DNA of 64,000 bases from Erwinia sp. S63 (GTDB lineage: Bacteria > Pseudomonadota > Gammaproteobacteria > Enterobacterales > Enterobacteriaceae): positions 27,763 through 91,762 of the forward strand of contig NZ_JACVUP010000022.1 of the NCBI RefSeq assembly GCF_016625195.1, in the 5' to 3' direction. The translations under genes were made by a program, and so were the position numbers. Each line of letters starts with the position of its first letter. Position 1 is the first letter of the stretch. The notes beneath the pieces were generated by a model that was not told where the DNA came from, searched no databases, and was given only the letters and a program-made list of their open reading frames with translations. Below are positions 24,993-34,656 of this stretch, one piece after another.

Positions 24993-26807
24993 TTAAGGCT
25001 GCCACAGCGTCACTTCATTGCTCAGTTTACGGTTGAGGAAAAAAGCGGCGCTGATTAATGCCAGATGCGATAACGCCTGCGGCATATTACCCAATGCTTC
25101 ACCGTGGGTAGTAAATTCTTCCGCGTACAGTCCCAACGGATTGGCATAACTTAGCAGTTTCTCAAACTCAAAATGGGCTTCATGCACGCGCCCGGCACGC
25201 GCCAGACACTCCACATACCAGAACGAGCAGGCGGCAAAAGAGCCTTCCCCTCCGGTTAACGCATCGGCAGGGGTCTCGCTAATGTTATAGCGGCGCACCA
25301 GACCGTCGCTCACCAGGTGGGTTTTAATCGCGTCCAGCGTGGCAATCCAGTCTGGATCGGTGGAGCTGACAAAGCGCACCAGCGGCATCAACAGCATGGA
25401 TGCGTCCAGGAATTTCCCGCCGCGTGTGGCAGTAAAGTGCCCCAGTTCCGGATTCCAGAAGTTCTTCCAGATATCGTCGCGAATCTCACTGCGTACGCGA
25501 TCCCAGCGCTCATAGGGCATTGGCAATGAACGCTTCAGTCCGAGACGCAGGGCACGATCCAGCGCCACCCAGCACATCAAGCGTGAATGCAGAAAGTGCT
25601 CCGGCTCGCCGCGCATCTCCCAGATGCCAGCATCGGGCTGATTCCAGTTGCCGCAGACATAATCAATCATGTCAGAAACATGCCGCCAGCCACGCTGTGA
25701 AATGGCTTCACCGTATTTATTGGCGAGATAAATCGCATCCATCAACTCGCCGTAAATATCGAGCTGGGTTTGCCGCCACGCATCATTACCGATGCGCACC
25801 GGGCGTGAGTTGGCATAGCCAGAAAGATTGAGCAGTTCGGTTTCATGCAGTTCGGTGCCGCTGTCCAGACGATACATCACCTGCAGATGTGGTGTGTCGT
25901 CATGGCTGTGTTCAACGCAGCGCCCGACCCAGTGGGTGAAATCGCGCGCTTCTTCCACATAGCCCAGCCGCATCAGCGCATACATGCTAAAGGAGGCATC
26001 GCGGATCCATGAGGCGCGATAATCCCAGTTGCGCTCGCCACCCAACTCCTCGGGTAAACCAAAGGTCGCGGCAGCGGCAATCGAACCGTGTTGTTTGGAG
26101 GTGAGCAGTTTTAGCGCCAGTGCGGATCGCGTCACCATCTCCTGCCAGCGGCCGCGATAGGTGCTGTGGCTGCTCCAGTGTCGCCAATAGTTCAGGGTCT
26201 CACTGAAGCACTGCTCCGTGGCGATCTCGGCGACAAAGGGATCCTCATCGCTGCCGAACACAAACTCAGCGGACTCACCGGCTTTGAGGGTAAATTCTGC
26301 CACCGCACTGTGGTTTTCTCGGGTCATCACCACCGTGGCGCTGAGGCGTAACGCGGGCTGACCTTCTGCCAGAAACGCGATACCGCCGGGACGCAATTCG
26401 GTGCTTGTTTCAGCGCGGGCATAGTCATGACGCGGGGCGCACAACAGGTGAAAAGTCGCGGAGCCGCGTACCATTTTGACCCGACGCACCAGTCGCGGCA
26501 CTTTATTCGGCTGATCGCAGATCGGCATGTAATCGGTGATTTCCGCCACGCCAGCATCCCCCAACCAGCGAGTTTGCAGAATGTTGGTATCGGGCAAATA
26601 AAGCTGCTGCTGACGGGCATTTTTCCAGTCGGGTGCCAGAGAGAACAAACCGGCTTCGTCGCCATCCAGCAGGGCGGCAAATACGGATGGGCTGTCTAAC
26701 TCGGGCCAGCAGAGGTAATCAATGGTGCCGTCGTTGGCGATGAGCGCACAGGTACGTAAATCGCCGATTACGCCATGGTCATCTATTCTGCGTTTAATTT
26801 TGCTCAT
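24993..26807 (-). CDS. Glycoside hydrolase family 15 protein
   Basis: 604-aa GH15 protein (glucoamylase/trehalase-like (alpha/alpha)6 barrel). N-terminal beta domain with RIDDHGVIGDLRTCALIANDGTIDYLCWPELDSPSVFAALL, then the catalytic barrel with GERNWDYRASWIRDASFSMYALMRLGY near 256-282 (D in WDYR-x3-IRDA) and the general acid/base Glu in GEGSFAACSFWYVECL (near 532-547). No signal peptide, so it is likely cytoplasmic. Related proteins in Actinobacteria hydrolyse trehalose; the sugar here is not settled by sequence. It is divergent from yohF and has no sugar genes nearby. Confidence 0.88.
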   Translation of the reverse strand: MSKIKRRIDDHGVIGDLRTCALIANDGTIDYLCWPELDSPSVFAALLDGDEAGLFSLAPDWKNARQQQLYLPDTNILQTRWLGDAGVAEITDYMPICDQPNKVPRLVRRVKMVRGSATFHLLCAPRHDYARAETSTELRPGGIAFLAEGQPALRLSATVVMTRENHSAVAEFTLKAGESAEFVFGSDEDPFVAEIATEQCFSETLNYWRHWSSHSTYRGRWQEMVTRSALALKLLTSKQHGSIAAAATFGLPEELGGERNWDYRASWIRDASFSMYALMRLGYVEEARDFTHWVGRCVEHSHDDTPHLQVMYRLDSGTELHETELLNLSGYANSRPVRIGNDAWRQTQLDIYGELMDAIYLANKYGEAISQRGWRHVSDMIDYVCGNWNQPDAGIWEMRGEPEHFLHSRLMCWVALDRALRLGLKRSLPMPYERWDRVRSEIRDDIWKNFWNPELGHFTATRGGKFLDASMLLMPLVRFVSSTDPDWIATLDAIKTHLVSDGLVRRYNISETPADALTGGEGSFAACSFWYVECLARAGRVHEAHFEFEKLLSYANPLGLYAEEFTTHGEALGNMPQALSHLALISAAFFLNRKLSNEVTLWQP

Positions 26808-26925
26808 CCTGCCTCCTTGACTGCATCTGATTGTTAACTATAGACGAAAAGGTTTTTTCGGCTGACACGAGGCACAGAACGATAACTTCTATACTGTGAA
26901 GACACCCTTAACGCAGGAGAATGTT

Positions 26926-27705
26926 ATGGCACTGGGCAAACAGAAAGTGGCTGTAGTGACCGCATCGGATTCGGGCATTGGACGCGCTTGTGCACTGATG
27001 CTGGCAGAAGCAGGTTTCACCCTCGGCATTACCTGGCGCTCAGATGAAGAGGGCGCACAAGAAACGGCACGGCTGGTGGAGAGCAAAGGGCAAACGGCGC
27101 AAGTCAGGCAGCTTGACCTCTCTGACCCGCAAGAGGGTGGCAAGCAGCTGACGCAGTTGATCAACTCGTTGGGGCGCATTGATGTGTTGGTCAACAACGC
27201 AGGCGTGATGTTGAAGGTGGACTTCCTTGATGTGACCTTCGAAGATTGGCGCAAGACGTTTAGCGTCGATGTTGATGGCTCATTTATCTGCGGACAAATC
27301 GCGGCACGGCACATGGTCGATCAGGGCGATGGCGGGCGCATTATCAATATTACTTCTGTTCACGAACATACGCCGCTACCGGATGCGACCGCTTACACGG
27401 CGGCGAAACACGCGCTTGGGGGGCTGACGAAATCGATGGCGCTGAGTCTCCTGCCGCATCACATTCTGGTGAATGCTGTGGCACCAGGCGCGATCGCCAC
27501 CGCCATGAATCATCTGACTAACGATCAGGCACGAAGCACACGTATGCCGGAAATTCCGATTGGACGTCCCGGCGATACGCGTGAAGTGGCAAGCTTAGTG
27601 GCGTGGCTGTGTTCTGAGTGGGCGACTTACACCACCGGACAATCGTTTATTGTCGACGGCGGCTTTATGCTCGCGAACCCGCAGTTTAAGGGCTATCACC
27701 ACTAG
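26926..27705 (+). CDS. yohF: Short-chain dehydrogenase YohF
   Basis: 259-aa NAD(P)-dependent SDR oxidoreductase. The cofactor loop is TASDSGIGRACAL (10-22), the catalytic set is N in NNAGVM, S in NITSVHEH, and YTAAK near 160 (Y-x3-K). GQSFIVDGGFMLANPQF at the C-terminus is nearly identical to E. coli YohF, which fixes the orthology. Substrate unknown. ATG 26926 is preceded by CAGGAGA. It is convergent with yohD, with a 4-base overlap of stops, as in E. coli. Confidence 0.93.
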   Translation: MALGKQKVAVVTASDSGIGRACALMLAEAGFTLGITWRSDEEGAQETARLVESKGQTAQVRQLDLSDPQEGGKQLTQLINSLGRIDVLVNNAGVMLKVDFLDVTFEDWRKTFSVDVDGSFICGQIAARHMVDQGDGGRIINITSVHEHTPLPDATAYTAAKHALGGLTKSMALSLLPHHILVNAVAPGAIATAMNHLTNDQARSTRMPEIPIGRPGDTREVASLVAWLCSEWATYTTGQSFIVDGGFMLANPQFKGYHH

Positions 27706-28277
27706 TCCGCCCGGCGGCGGTTCCAGCGGCGAATCACGTAACGCAGCGCGATGCCGAACACAATCGCCGCCACCAGCCACAGCAAGTGTTTTAGGTGCTG
27801 GTCGAGCTTATGCAGCCACGGCGTGATGATCTCCCCGGCGAAGTAGCCGAGAGTGACAAAGATCAACGACCAGAGTGCCGCACCAATCACGTTAAGCACA
27901 AAGAAGCGCAGCGGTTTTAACCGGCTGGTACCGATGATGATCGGGCCAACAATGCGGAAGCCGTACATAAAGCGCACGCCAATCACAAACAGGCTTGGGC
28001 GCTTCTGAATCAGGCGATTGGCTTTACGAATCGTATCTTCGTGTTTGCGAAAACGACGCAAGATACGCGTGCCGTAGCGACGGCCCAGCCAAAACAGCAG
28101 CTGATCGCCAATAATCCCGCCGACCATCGCGGCCAGCACCACGCCGGTAAAGTGCAGCAAGCCTTCATGCGCCGCCACGCCGCCCAACAGGGTAAAAGTT
28201 TCCCCTTCCGCGATACAGCCGATCAGCAACGCCAGATAGCCGTACTGCGTGATTAATCCATTGATATCGAGATGCAA
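27702..28277 (-). CDS. yohD: DedA-family membrane protein YohD
   Basis: 191-aa DedA/VTT-domain protein of the inner membrane. The E-GET-LLGG block (IAEGETFTLLGGVAAHEGLL near 22-41) and RFMYGFRIVGPIIIGTSRL (near 101-119), with the conserved F/R pair, are typical. DedA proteins take part in lipid carrier (undecaprenyl phosphate or phospholipid) scrambling and proton-dependent homeostasis; YohD is one of several redundant E. coli paralogues. Divergent from yohC. Confidence 0.93.
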   Translation of the reverse strand: MHLDINGLITQYGYLALLIGCIAEGETFTLLGGVAAHEGLLHFTGVVLAAMVGGIIGDQLLFWLGRRYGTRILRRFRKHEDTIRKANRLIQKRPSLFVIGVRFMYGFRIVGPIIIGTSRLKPLRFFVLNVIGAALWSLIFVTLGYFAGEIITPWLHKLDQHLKHLLWLVAAIVFGIALRYVIRRWNRRRAD

Positions 28278-28445
28278 ATTTTCCTCCCTGTTGCGAGTGA
28301 ATCAGGTAACAGTTTATACGCCAGCAGCTTTTTTTGTGCCGCTGTCCGCAAAAACAGCCGCGCCGATTATACTTGAAGGGAAGCTGCCTGAGTTGGACGG
28401 CCTGATAGCTGAAGGGGCAGCCCGTCGCATCAGAGGAGTGATTTT

Positions 28446-29033
28446 ATGAATCATGTCTGGGGTCTTCTGGCGCATCCTAACCAGGAAATGCGCGATATCA
28501 AGCAAGAAAATGAGAGCGTTTCGCACCACTACACCCACCATGTTTTGATGATGGCAGCGATCCCGGTGATCTGTGCCTTTATCGGTACCACACAACTGGG
28601 CTGGAATCTGGGCGAAGGGCAGTTCGTACAACTCAACCTGCTGACCGGCATCGGTCTCGGCATTCTGTTTTATCTGATCATTTTAGGCGGCGTGGCGGTG
28701 ATGGGTCGCGTCATTCACTGGATGGCACGCGATTATCCGCAGCGTCCAAGTATCCCACGCTGTACCGTCTTTGCCGGCTATGTTGCTACGCCGCTGTTTA
28801 TCAGTGGTCTGGTGGCACTCTATCCGCTGGTGTGGCTGTGCGTGTTAGCCGGCGCGGTGGCGTTACTTTATACCGGTTATCTGCTGTATGTCGGTATTCC
28901 TGTGTTCCTGAATATTGACCGTGAAGAGAGCATGCGCTTCTCAGGATCGACACTGGCGATTGGGGTGCTGGTGTTTGAAGTGCTGCTGGCACTGACCGTG
29001 GTGCTGTGGGGCTACGGACCACGATTGTTCTGA
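28446..29033 (+). CDS. yohC: Yip1-family inner-membrane protein YohC
   Basis: 195-aa protein with about five membrane segments, belonging to the Yip1/DUF1282 group. HYTHHVLMMAAIPVICAFIGTTQ-type text near 27-49 and STLAIGVLVFEVLLALTVVLWGYG at the C-terminus match E. coli YohC almost residue for residue. Function unknown. GAGGAG upstream of ATG 28446 supports the start. A strong terminator follows. Confidence 0.93.
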   Translation: MNHVWGLLAHPNQEMRDIKQENESVSHHYTHHVLMMAAIPVICAFIGTTQLGWNLGEGQFVQLNLLTGIGLGILFYLIILGGVAVMGRVIHWMARDYPQRPSIPRCTVFAGYVATPLFISGLVALYPLVWLCVLAGAVALLYTGYLLYVGIPVFLNIDREESMRFSGSTLAIGVLVFEVLLALTVVLWGYGPRLF

Positions 29034-29050
29034 CGCATACTAAACCGCGA

Positions 29051-29080
29051 ACGGGAGGCCATTTAGCCTCCCGTTTTTTT
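29051..29080 (+). terminator. Rho-independent terminator of yohC
   Basis: ACGGGAGGC and GCCTCCCGT pair over a short loop (CATTTA), followed by T7. It begins 18 bases after the yohC stop. Confidence 0.92.
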
Positions 29081-29222
29081 AACGCTCAGAAACAATCTAC
29101 CTAAGAAATTTCGCAGATAAGCGCGTATTATGCTGCTGCCAGCCCGCATCCCGTCTGGTTTGATGCGCGCGGCCTGTGTCTCAAACACGGCGCAAAACTC
29201 CTTACCGGATTTTTTTGACACG

Positions 29223-30152
29223 ATGTCTGTAAAAATGCGTATTTCCTTGCTGTCGCTGGCGCTGTTTGTCGCCGCGCCCGCAGCTGTAACCCCGGCACTG
29301 GCCGCGCCTGCTGCGCTGTCTAATCTGGCGCCGATTGCCCAACCGCAAATCGCTTCCGGCAGTGCCATGATTGTCGATCTCGAAACCAACAAAGTGCTGT
29401 TTTCCAGCCATCCGGATCGTGTGCGTCCTATTGCGTCGCTGACCAAGCTGATGACCGCCATGGTGGTGCTGGACGCTAAGCTGCCGATGGACGAGATGCT
29501 GTCGGTTGATATCAGCCACACGCCAGAGATGCGTGGCGTGTTTTCGCGCGTCAAACTGAACAGTGAAATCAGCCGCCGCAATATGTTGCTGCTGGCGCTG
29601 ATGTCGTCAGAAAACCGTGCCGCCGCCAGCCTGGCGCATCACTATCCGGGCGGCTACGATGCGTTTATTCGCGCGATGAACGCCAAAGCGCGCGCGCTGG
29701 GCATGACGCATACCCATTATGTCGAACCGACCGGCTTGTCGATTCAAAACGTCTCGAACGCGGAAGACCTGATTAAGCTGGCGAAAGCCACGCGTCAGTA
29801 TCCACTGATTGGCGAACTGAGCACCACCAAAGAAGACACGGCGGTGTTTAAGCATCCAAACTACGCGCTACCGTTCCGTAACACCAACCATCTGGTGTAC
29901 AAAAACGACTGGCGTATCGCATTGACCAAAACCGGTTACACCGATGAAGCCGGTCACTGCCTGGTGATGCGCACGGTGATCAACAACCGTCCGGTGGCGC
30001 TGGTGGTGCTGGATGCGTTTGGTAAGTACACCCATTTTGCCGATGCCAACCGTCTGCGTGACTGGCTGCAAACCGGCAAAGCGGCACCGGTTCCGGCAGC
30101 GGCACTGGCGTACAAGAAGCAGAAATCGTCGCAGACGGCCAATAACGAGTAA
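29223..30152 (+). CDS. pbpG: D-alanyl-D-alanine endopeptidase PbpG (PBP7)
   Basis: 309-aa periplasmic low-molecular-weight penicillin-binding protein that cleaves D-Ala-mDap cross-links in peptidoglycan. Signal peptide to about residue 34 (ALAAPAAL), then the acyl-serine motif SLTK (S-x-x-K, near 75), SSEN (S-x-N), and KTGYT (K-T-G) near 240. Two starts are possible, ATG 29223 (MSVKMRISLL) and ATG 29235; E. coli PbpG begins MPKFRVSLFSL, favouring the former. The frame from 29130 adds an implausible N-terminus. E. coli has the same neighbour, yohC. Confidence 0.95.
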   Translation: MSVKMRISLLSLALFVAAPAAVTPALAAPAALSNLAPIAQPQIASGSAMIVDLETNKVLFSSHPDRVRPIASLTKLMTAMVVLDAKLPMDEMLSVDISHTPEMRGVFSRVKLNSEISRRNMLLLALMSSENRAAASLAHHYPGGYDAFIRAMNAKARALGMTHTHYVEPTGLSIQNVSNAEDLIKLAKATRQYPLIGELSTTKEDTAVFKHPNYALPFRNTNHLVYKNDWRIALTKTGYTDEAGHCLVMRTVINNRPVALVVLDAFGKYTHFADANRLRDWLQTGKAAPVPAAALAYKKQKSSQTANNE

Positions 30153-30310
30153 TCACGACGTCTGATTCAATTCACAGATGCGCCATGGATTGTGCGTCTG
30201 TGAGTTATCGCTTCATTCCTATAGTTTCCGCTTCGGCTACGCTCTACACTGACCGCCATTCAAAGTTAACTGGCATTTATCGGTTGTTATTGCGCTGGAA
30301 TCTCATTTTT

Positions 30311-32755
30311 ATGTTCAAGTTACGATCACTCGTTACCCCAATTTTACTGCTGCTGGTGCTATTAAGCCCGACACTGAGCTTCGCTGATGACAGCACGGCA
30401 GCGGCGGCTCAGCAAGAGGACGCAGCGCCGAAGGTTAATCCTGCGGTTGAGCTGCCAAAAATGCAGAAAATCCTCGATAAAATCAAAGGTCAGGTCTCCG
30501 GCAACACCAATGAAAACCAGCTGAGCCAACTGAATGAAATGGCGCTGGAGCTCTCTGGTAATGCGGAAACCCTTAGCCAGGCACTGATCCCGCAGGGACA
30601 GCAGCTGGATGCGCAGTTAGCGGTGCTTGGTCCGGCGCCTAAAGCGGACAGTGGCGTGAAAGAGACGCCAGAAGTGACGCGTAAACGCGCCTCGCTGGAG
30701 AGCCAGAAAAGCAAGCTGGACGATCAAATCAAGCAGGCCGACGGCATCAAGAATGGCGCGCTGGTGCTTTCCTCACAGATCGTCAACCTGCGTCGTGACC
30801 AGTTGAAAAGCCAGCTGGCGCTCAATTCTGGCAGTATCTTTGGGCCGCGTTTTTGGGCGCCAATGGTCAGCCGTCAGGATTTGGACGGTGAGAAGATCAG
30901 CGACTTTATCGCTGAACTGCAGGACACAGCGGCACTCTCCTGGGAGCCGGGCTGGCGTTTCGGCACCATTGGCTGGTTGATTGCGGCGATGCTGGTGATG
31001 ACCCTGGGTCGTCGCTACAGCGAAGAGTTTTTAGCCTGGGTTAGCATCAATAAAATGCCAGAAGGGCGCTTGCGTCGTAGCTTCCTGGCTGCAGCCATTG
31101 CCTTGACCACCCTGGCCGCCGTGGTGCTGACCTTTAACTTTATCGCGCTGGCGTTTACCCGCCGCGATGAAGTCTCGACCGACGTGCAGGATTTTGTTGA
31201 GCGTCTGGTGCAACTCAGCGTCTATTGCGGCCTCATCGCTGGATTAGGCCGCGCCTTCCTGTCCACGCGTCGCCCAAGCTGGCGCTTGCCGAGCATCTCC
31301 AATGAAGTGGCGCAGGCGCTGAAGCCGTTCCCACCGATTACGGCAGGGCTGGTGTTTCTTTTCCAGACGGCGGAAGCCTTTAACTACAGTGTTGGCACCA
31401 GCCTGAATACCACCATCTTCGCCAATGGCCTGACGGCGCTGCTGATCGGCACCACCGGGTTAGCGATCAGCATGCGTACCAATCGCGTGCGCCGTCGTAT
31501 GGTGCAAGAGGGCCATGCGCCGGAAGCGCGCCCGACCATCGTGGGGCTGATTCAGCTGGCGCTGACGATTACCGCGCTCGCAATATTGATTTCGCTGATC
31601 ATCGGTTATGTCACGCTGGCCCGCTTCCTCGGTTACGAGTTGATCTGGTGCGGCATCCTGTTTGGTTCGTTCTACTTCCTCAGCCATCTGATCAATGACG
31701 GCTGCGAAAGCCTGTTCTCCACCAACAATGCCACCGGCAAACGTCTGCAGACCTCGTTAAACATTGATGAGCGTCATCTGCAGCAGGCGGCCACACTGCT
31801 GGGTGCTATTGGTAAAACCGCACTGATCGGTATTGTGGCGCTGGCGCTACTCAACGGCACCTTTGCCTCGTCGACACCGATTGAGCTGATTCAGAAAGTG
31901 ATTGAGTTCTGGGGCGGCAAAGGGCTGGAGTCGTTGAACATCGTGCCCGCGCACATGGTCAATGCCATCCTGTGTCTGGTGGTGGGTATCTACGTACTGC
32001 GTTCGGTGCGTCGCTGGCTGGATAAAGATTTCCTGCCGAAGACCACTATGGACGTCGGCATGCGCGTGTCGCTGGTGACACTGTTCAGCAACATCGGTTA
32101 TGTGCTGATCATTCTGCTGACGCTGTCGATTATGGGCCTGCAGTGGAACAAACTGGCGTGGATCGTCAGCGCCTTGTCGGTCGGTATCGGTTTCGGTTTA
32201 CAGGAGATAGTGAAGAACTTTATCTCCGGTTTGATTCTGTTAACCGAGCGCCCGGTGAAAGTGGGCGATCTGGTGAGCATCAGCGGCATTGAAGGGGATA
32301 TTCGCCGCATCAACGTGCGCGCCACCGAAATTCAGCTGAGTGATAAATCCACGGTAATTGTGCCGAACTCACAGTTCATCTCGCAGAACGTGCGTAACGC
32401 CACCATGGGCAATGCGCAGGGCGTAGTGACCATTCTGCTGACCTTCCCGCTGGACATCGATCCGGTGCGCGTGCGTGAGATTCTGCTGGAGGTTTACGAG
32501 GAGAATGAACGTATTCTGGAAACGCCTGAGCCGTCCGTGTCGTTTAAAGATCTGACCTCTGCGGGTATTGTGCTGAGCGTCACCGGTAACGTAGCGGGCC
32601 AGCGTCAGATCTCCAGTGCCAAAAGTGATCTGCTGTTCGATATTCTGACACGCCTGCGCAAAGAGGGCATTGTGCTGTCCACGCCGCAGACGATGATCAT
32701 TGAACGTCGAGCCGTGCCTGCCGCAGCGCAGGATGAAGGCGAGCAACTGCCATAA
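30311..32755 (+). CDS. DUF3772 mechanosensitive channel, MscS family
   Basis: 814-aa MscS-like channel of the large DUF3772 group. Signal peptide (MFKLRSLVTPILLLLVLLSPTLSFA), a periplasmic coiled-coil-rich DUF3772 domain (about 30-220), many membrane segments, then the pore-lining helix and MscS beta domain: LAWIVSALSVGIGFGLQEIVKNFISGL near 655-681 and VKVGDLVSI with IRRINVRATEI. It would release solutes on hypo-osmotic shock. The start is ATG 30311, which begins the signal peptide; the frame to 30185 adds 42 unlikely residues. E. coli K-12 has no DUF3772 gene at this site; YbiO and MscK are its analogues. Confidence 0.9.
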   Translation: MFKLRSLVTPILLLLVLLSPTLSFADDSTAAAAQQEDAAPKVNPAVELPKMQKILDKIKGQVSGNTNENQLSQLNEMALELSGNAETLSQALIPQGQQLDAQLAVLGPAPKADSGVKETPEVTRKRASLESQKSKLDDQIKQADGIKNGALVLSSQIVNLRRDQLKSQLALNSGSIFGPRFWAPMVSRQDLDGEKISDFIAELQDTAALSWEPGWRFGTIGWLIAAMLVMTLGRRYSEEFLAWVSINKMPEGRLRRSFLAAAIALTTLAAVVLTFNFIALAFTRRDEVSTDVQDFVERLVQLSVYCGLIAGLGRAFLSTRRPSWRLPSISNEVAQALKPFPPITAGLVFLFQTAEAFNYSVGTSLNTTIFANGLTALLIGTTGLAISMRTNRVRRRMVQEGHAPEARPTIVGLIQLALTITALAILISLIIGYVTLARFLGYELIWCGILFGSFYFLSHLINDGCESLFSTNNATGKRLQTSLNIDERHLQQAATLLGAIGKTALIGIVALALLNGTFASSTPIELIQKVIEFWGGKGLESLNIVPAHMVNAILCLVVGIYVLRSVRRWLDKDFLPKTTMDVGMRVSLVTLFSNIGYVLIILLTLSIMGLQWNKLAWIVSALSVGIGFGLQEIVKNFISGLILLTERPVKVGDLVSISGIEGDIRRINVRATEIQLSDKSTVIVPNSQFISQNVRNATMGNAQGVVTILLTFPLDIDPVRVREILLEVYEENERILETPEPSVSFKDLTSAGIVLSVTGNVAGQRQISSAKSDLLFDILTRLRKEGIVLSTPQTMIIERRAVPAAAQDEGEQLP

Positions 32756-32759
32756 TCTC

Positions 32760-32787
32760 ATGGGCGGCTCTCGGGCCGCCCATTTGT
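32760..32787 (+). terminator. Terminator after the MscS-like gene
   Basis: ATGGGCGGC (32760-32768) pairs with GCCGCCCAT (32775-32783), followed by TTGTT. The stem is strong and the U-tract short. It separates convergent genes, and dld ends 5 bases beyond it. Confidence 0.65.
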
Positions 32788-32791
32788 TCTG

Positions 32792-34501
32792 TTAAACCTT
32801 AACCGCCCAACCTTTCTGCTTACTTGTTTTACCGATCCCCGGATTAAAGGTATTGGTCGGATCCAGCTGACGATAAAACGCCTGCAACTGCGGTTTCGCC
32901 TGATACAGATGCCCGACGTTGTGCTCAGCCGGATATTCGGCACCGCGTTCGCTGAGGATCGCCAGCATCTTCTCCTTCAACGCATGCGCATCGACGCCTT
33001 TCTTCACGATGTAATCCTGGTGGAAGACATGGCAGAAGAAGTGGCCGTAATAAAGGCGATGACTAAGATCGTTATCGAACTCTGCTGGTAAGCGCTCAAA
33101 CCAATCCTGATCGTTACGGCGCAGCGCGATATCCAGCGCCAGAATATCCTCCACTTCATCCGCATGCACTGCGTGATAACGCACCGCCGCACCGGCGGCG
33201 GCAAAACGATGCAGGAAAGCGTGTGCGCCTTCTTTACCGTCACAGGCAAAGAACTCGCCACCCCCTTCGCGGAAGTATTCGTGCAAATACTCCTGCGCCT
33301 CTGCCACACCATCACCGGACATCTTCAGCATCAGGTGATGCTCAAACTTATCGCGATACTGCTTCATGCGTTTCGGCAGATGGGCAGGTAGCCAACCGCT
33401 GACGCGCTGCAATACGCGATCGGTGAAGTGCGGTTTCACAAAACTCAGCTTGCCGAGCCAGGCATCCACACGACCTTTCAGCGTAAAAAACAGCGGCATC
33501 TTGTCGGTGCCAAGCTTGTCGATCATCACAAAAGTGTCTTTGCCGTACACCTCGGCAATATCGAAAATGTCGCGGTGCATATACTCGCCCGCCACCGGCA
33601 GGTTTTTAAACTCGGCCAGAATATGGCGGCGCAGATCGCCCAGCACCGCCGGATCGTTGGTGCCGATATAAAACACCTGTTGCTTAGGTTCGGTGGGGAA
33701 GGTATCGAGACGCACGGCAAATACCGCCAGTTTGCCCGCACAGCCAGAAGCTTCGAACAGGCGGCGTTCATCGGCGTTGAAGCGCGCGGGCGTATCCGCA
33801 TGGATATCGCGCACGCGGTCGGCGTATTCGTGGTCGGAGGCATGGCGCTCGTCCCAGCGTACGTCACTCTGCTGCCAGCGATCGTCATCCAGTCGGCCGA
33901 GCATCTCTTCCGGCGAGTGACCGAGATCCATGCCGAGATGATTCACCAACTTCAGTTTGCCGTCGGCATCAATCTGCGCATAAAGCGCCATTTCGCTGTA
34001 GGCCGGACCGCGCTTGATCAGCGAACCACCCGAGTTATTACAAATCCCGCCCATCACCGATGCACCGATGCATGAGGATCCGATCACCGAATGCGGTTCA
34101 CGTCCGAGCGGCTTTAGGGCTTTTTCCAGCTGATACAGTGTGCTGCCAGGGAAGGCGAGAATCTGCTTGCCGCCCTCGATCAGCTGCAATTTGTCGAGGC
34201 GCAAGGTGCTGATGATCACCACTGGACGATCGTAATCGTTGCCGTTGGGCGTGGAGCCTTCGGTTAAACCGGTGTTGGCAGCCTGCATCAGAATCACCGC
34301 ATCGGCCTGCACCAGTGCCTGCAGCACGCGCCACAACTCCAGCAGTGAACCCGGGAAGATAACCGCCAGCGCGTCGCCTTCACCCGAGCGAAAACCTTTG
34401 CGATAGCGCGCTGTCTGTTCCGCTTCCGTTAACAGGTTTGACGGGCCGACGAGGCGGCGCAGTTCAGCCAGCAGTGTAGGGTGTGAGGTGTTGTTATTCA
34501 T
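32792..34501 (-). CDS. dld: Quinone-dependent D-lactate dehydrogenase
   Basis: 569-aa FAD enzyme bound peripherally to the inner membrane; oxidises D-lactate to pyruvate and feeds electrons to ubiquinone. The N-terminal PCMH-type FAD domain contains MQAANTGLTEGSTPNGNDYDR near 81-101 and SVMGGICNNSGGSLIKRGPAYSE near 157-179; the C-terminal lactate domain ends GKTSKQK. Length matches E. coli Dld (571). ATG at 34501 follows AAGGACAGG; the extra 10 codons are unlikely. It is divergent from bglX, as in E. coli. Confidence 0.96.
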   Translation of the reverse strand: MNNNTSHPTLLAELRRLVGPSNLLTEAEQTARYRKGFRSGEGDALAVIFPGSLLELWRVLQALVQADAVILMQAANTGLTEGSTPNGNDYDRPVVIISTLRLDKLQLIEGGKQILAFPGSTLYQLEKALKPLGREPHSVIGSSCIGASVMGGICNNSGGSLIKRGPAYSEMALYAQIDADGKLKLVNHLGMDLGHSPEEMLGRLDDDRWQQSDVRWDERHASDHEYADRVRDIHADTPARFNADERRLFEASGCAGKLAVFAVRLDTFPTEPKQQVFYIGTNDPAVLGDLRRHILAEFKNLPVAGEYMHRDIFDIAEVYGKDTFVMIDKLGTDKMPLFFTLKGRVDAWLGKLSFVKPHFTDRVLQRVSGWLPAHLPKRMKQYRDKFEHHLMLKMSGDGVAEAQEYLHEYFREGGGEFFACDGKEGAHAFLHRFAAAGAAVRYHAVHADEVEDILALDIALRRNDQDWFERLPAEFDNDLSHRLYYGHFFCHVFHQDYIVKKGVDAHALKEKMLAILSERGAEYPAEHNVGHLYQAKPQLQAFYRQLDPTNTFNPGIGKTSKQKGWAVKV

Positions 34502-34656
34502 GAACCTGTCCTTGTCGTTAACGTTGCGCATCTACTTTAGCACGCGTCAACGGCATGGTCGCGGTGTGACATCGGTGGCTACCTGCTATCCTGAACTTGT
34601 GGCACACTGCCCCGGTTATTTCGATATTGCGCAGTCACTTAAGAGAACCCGACCTG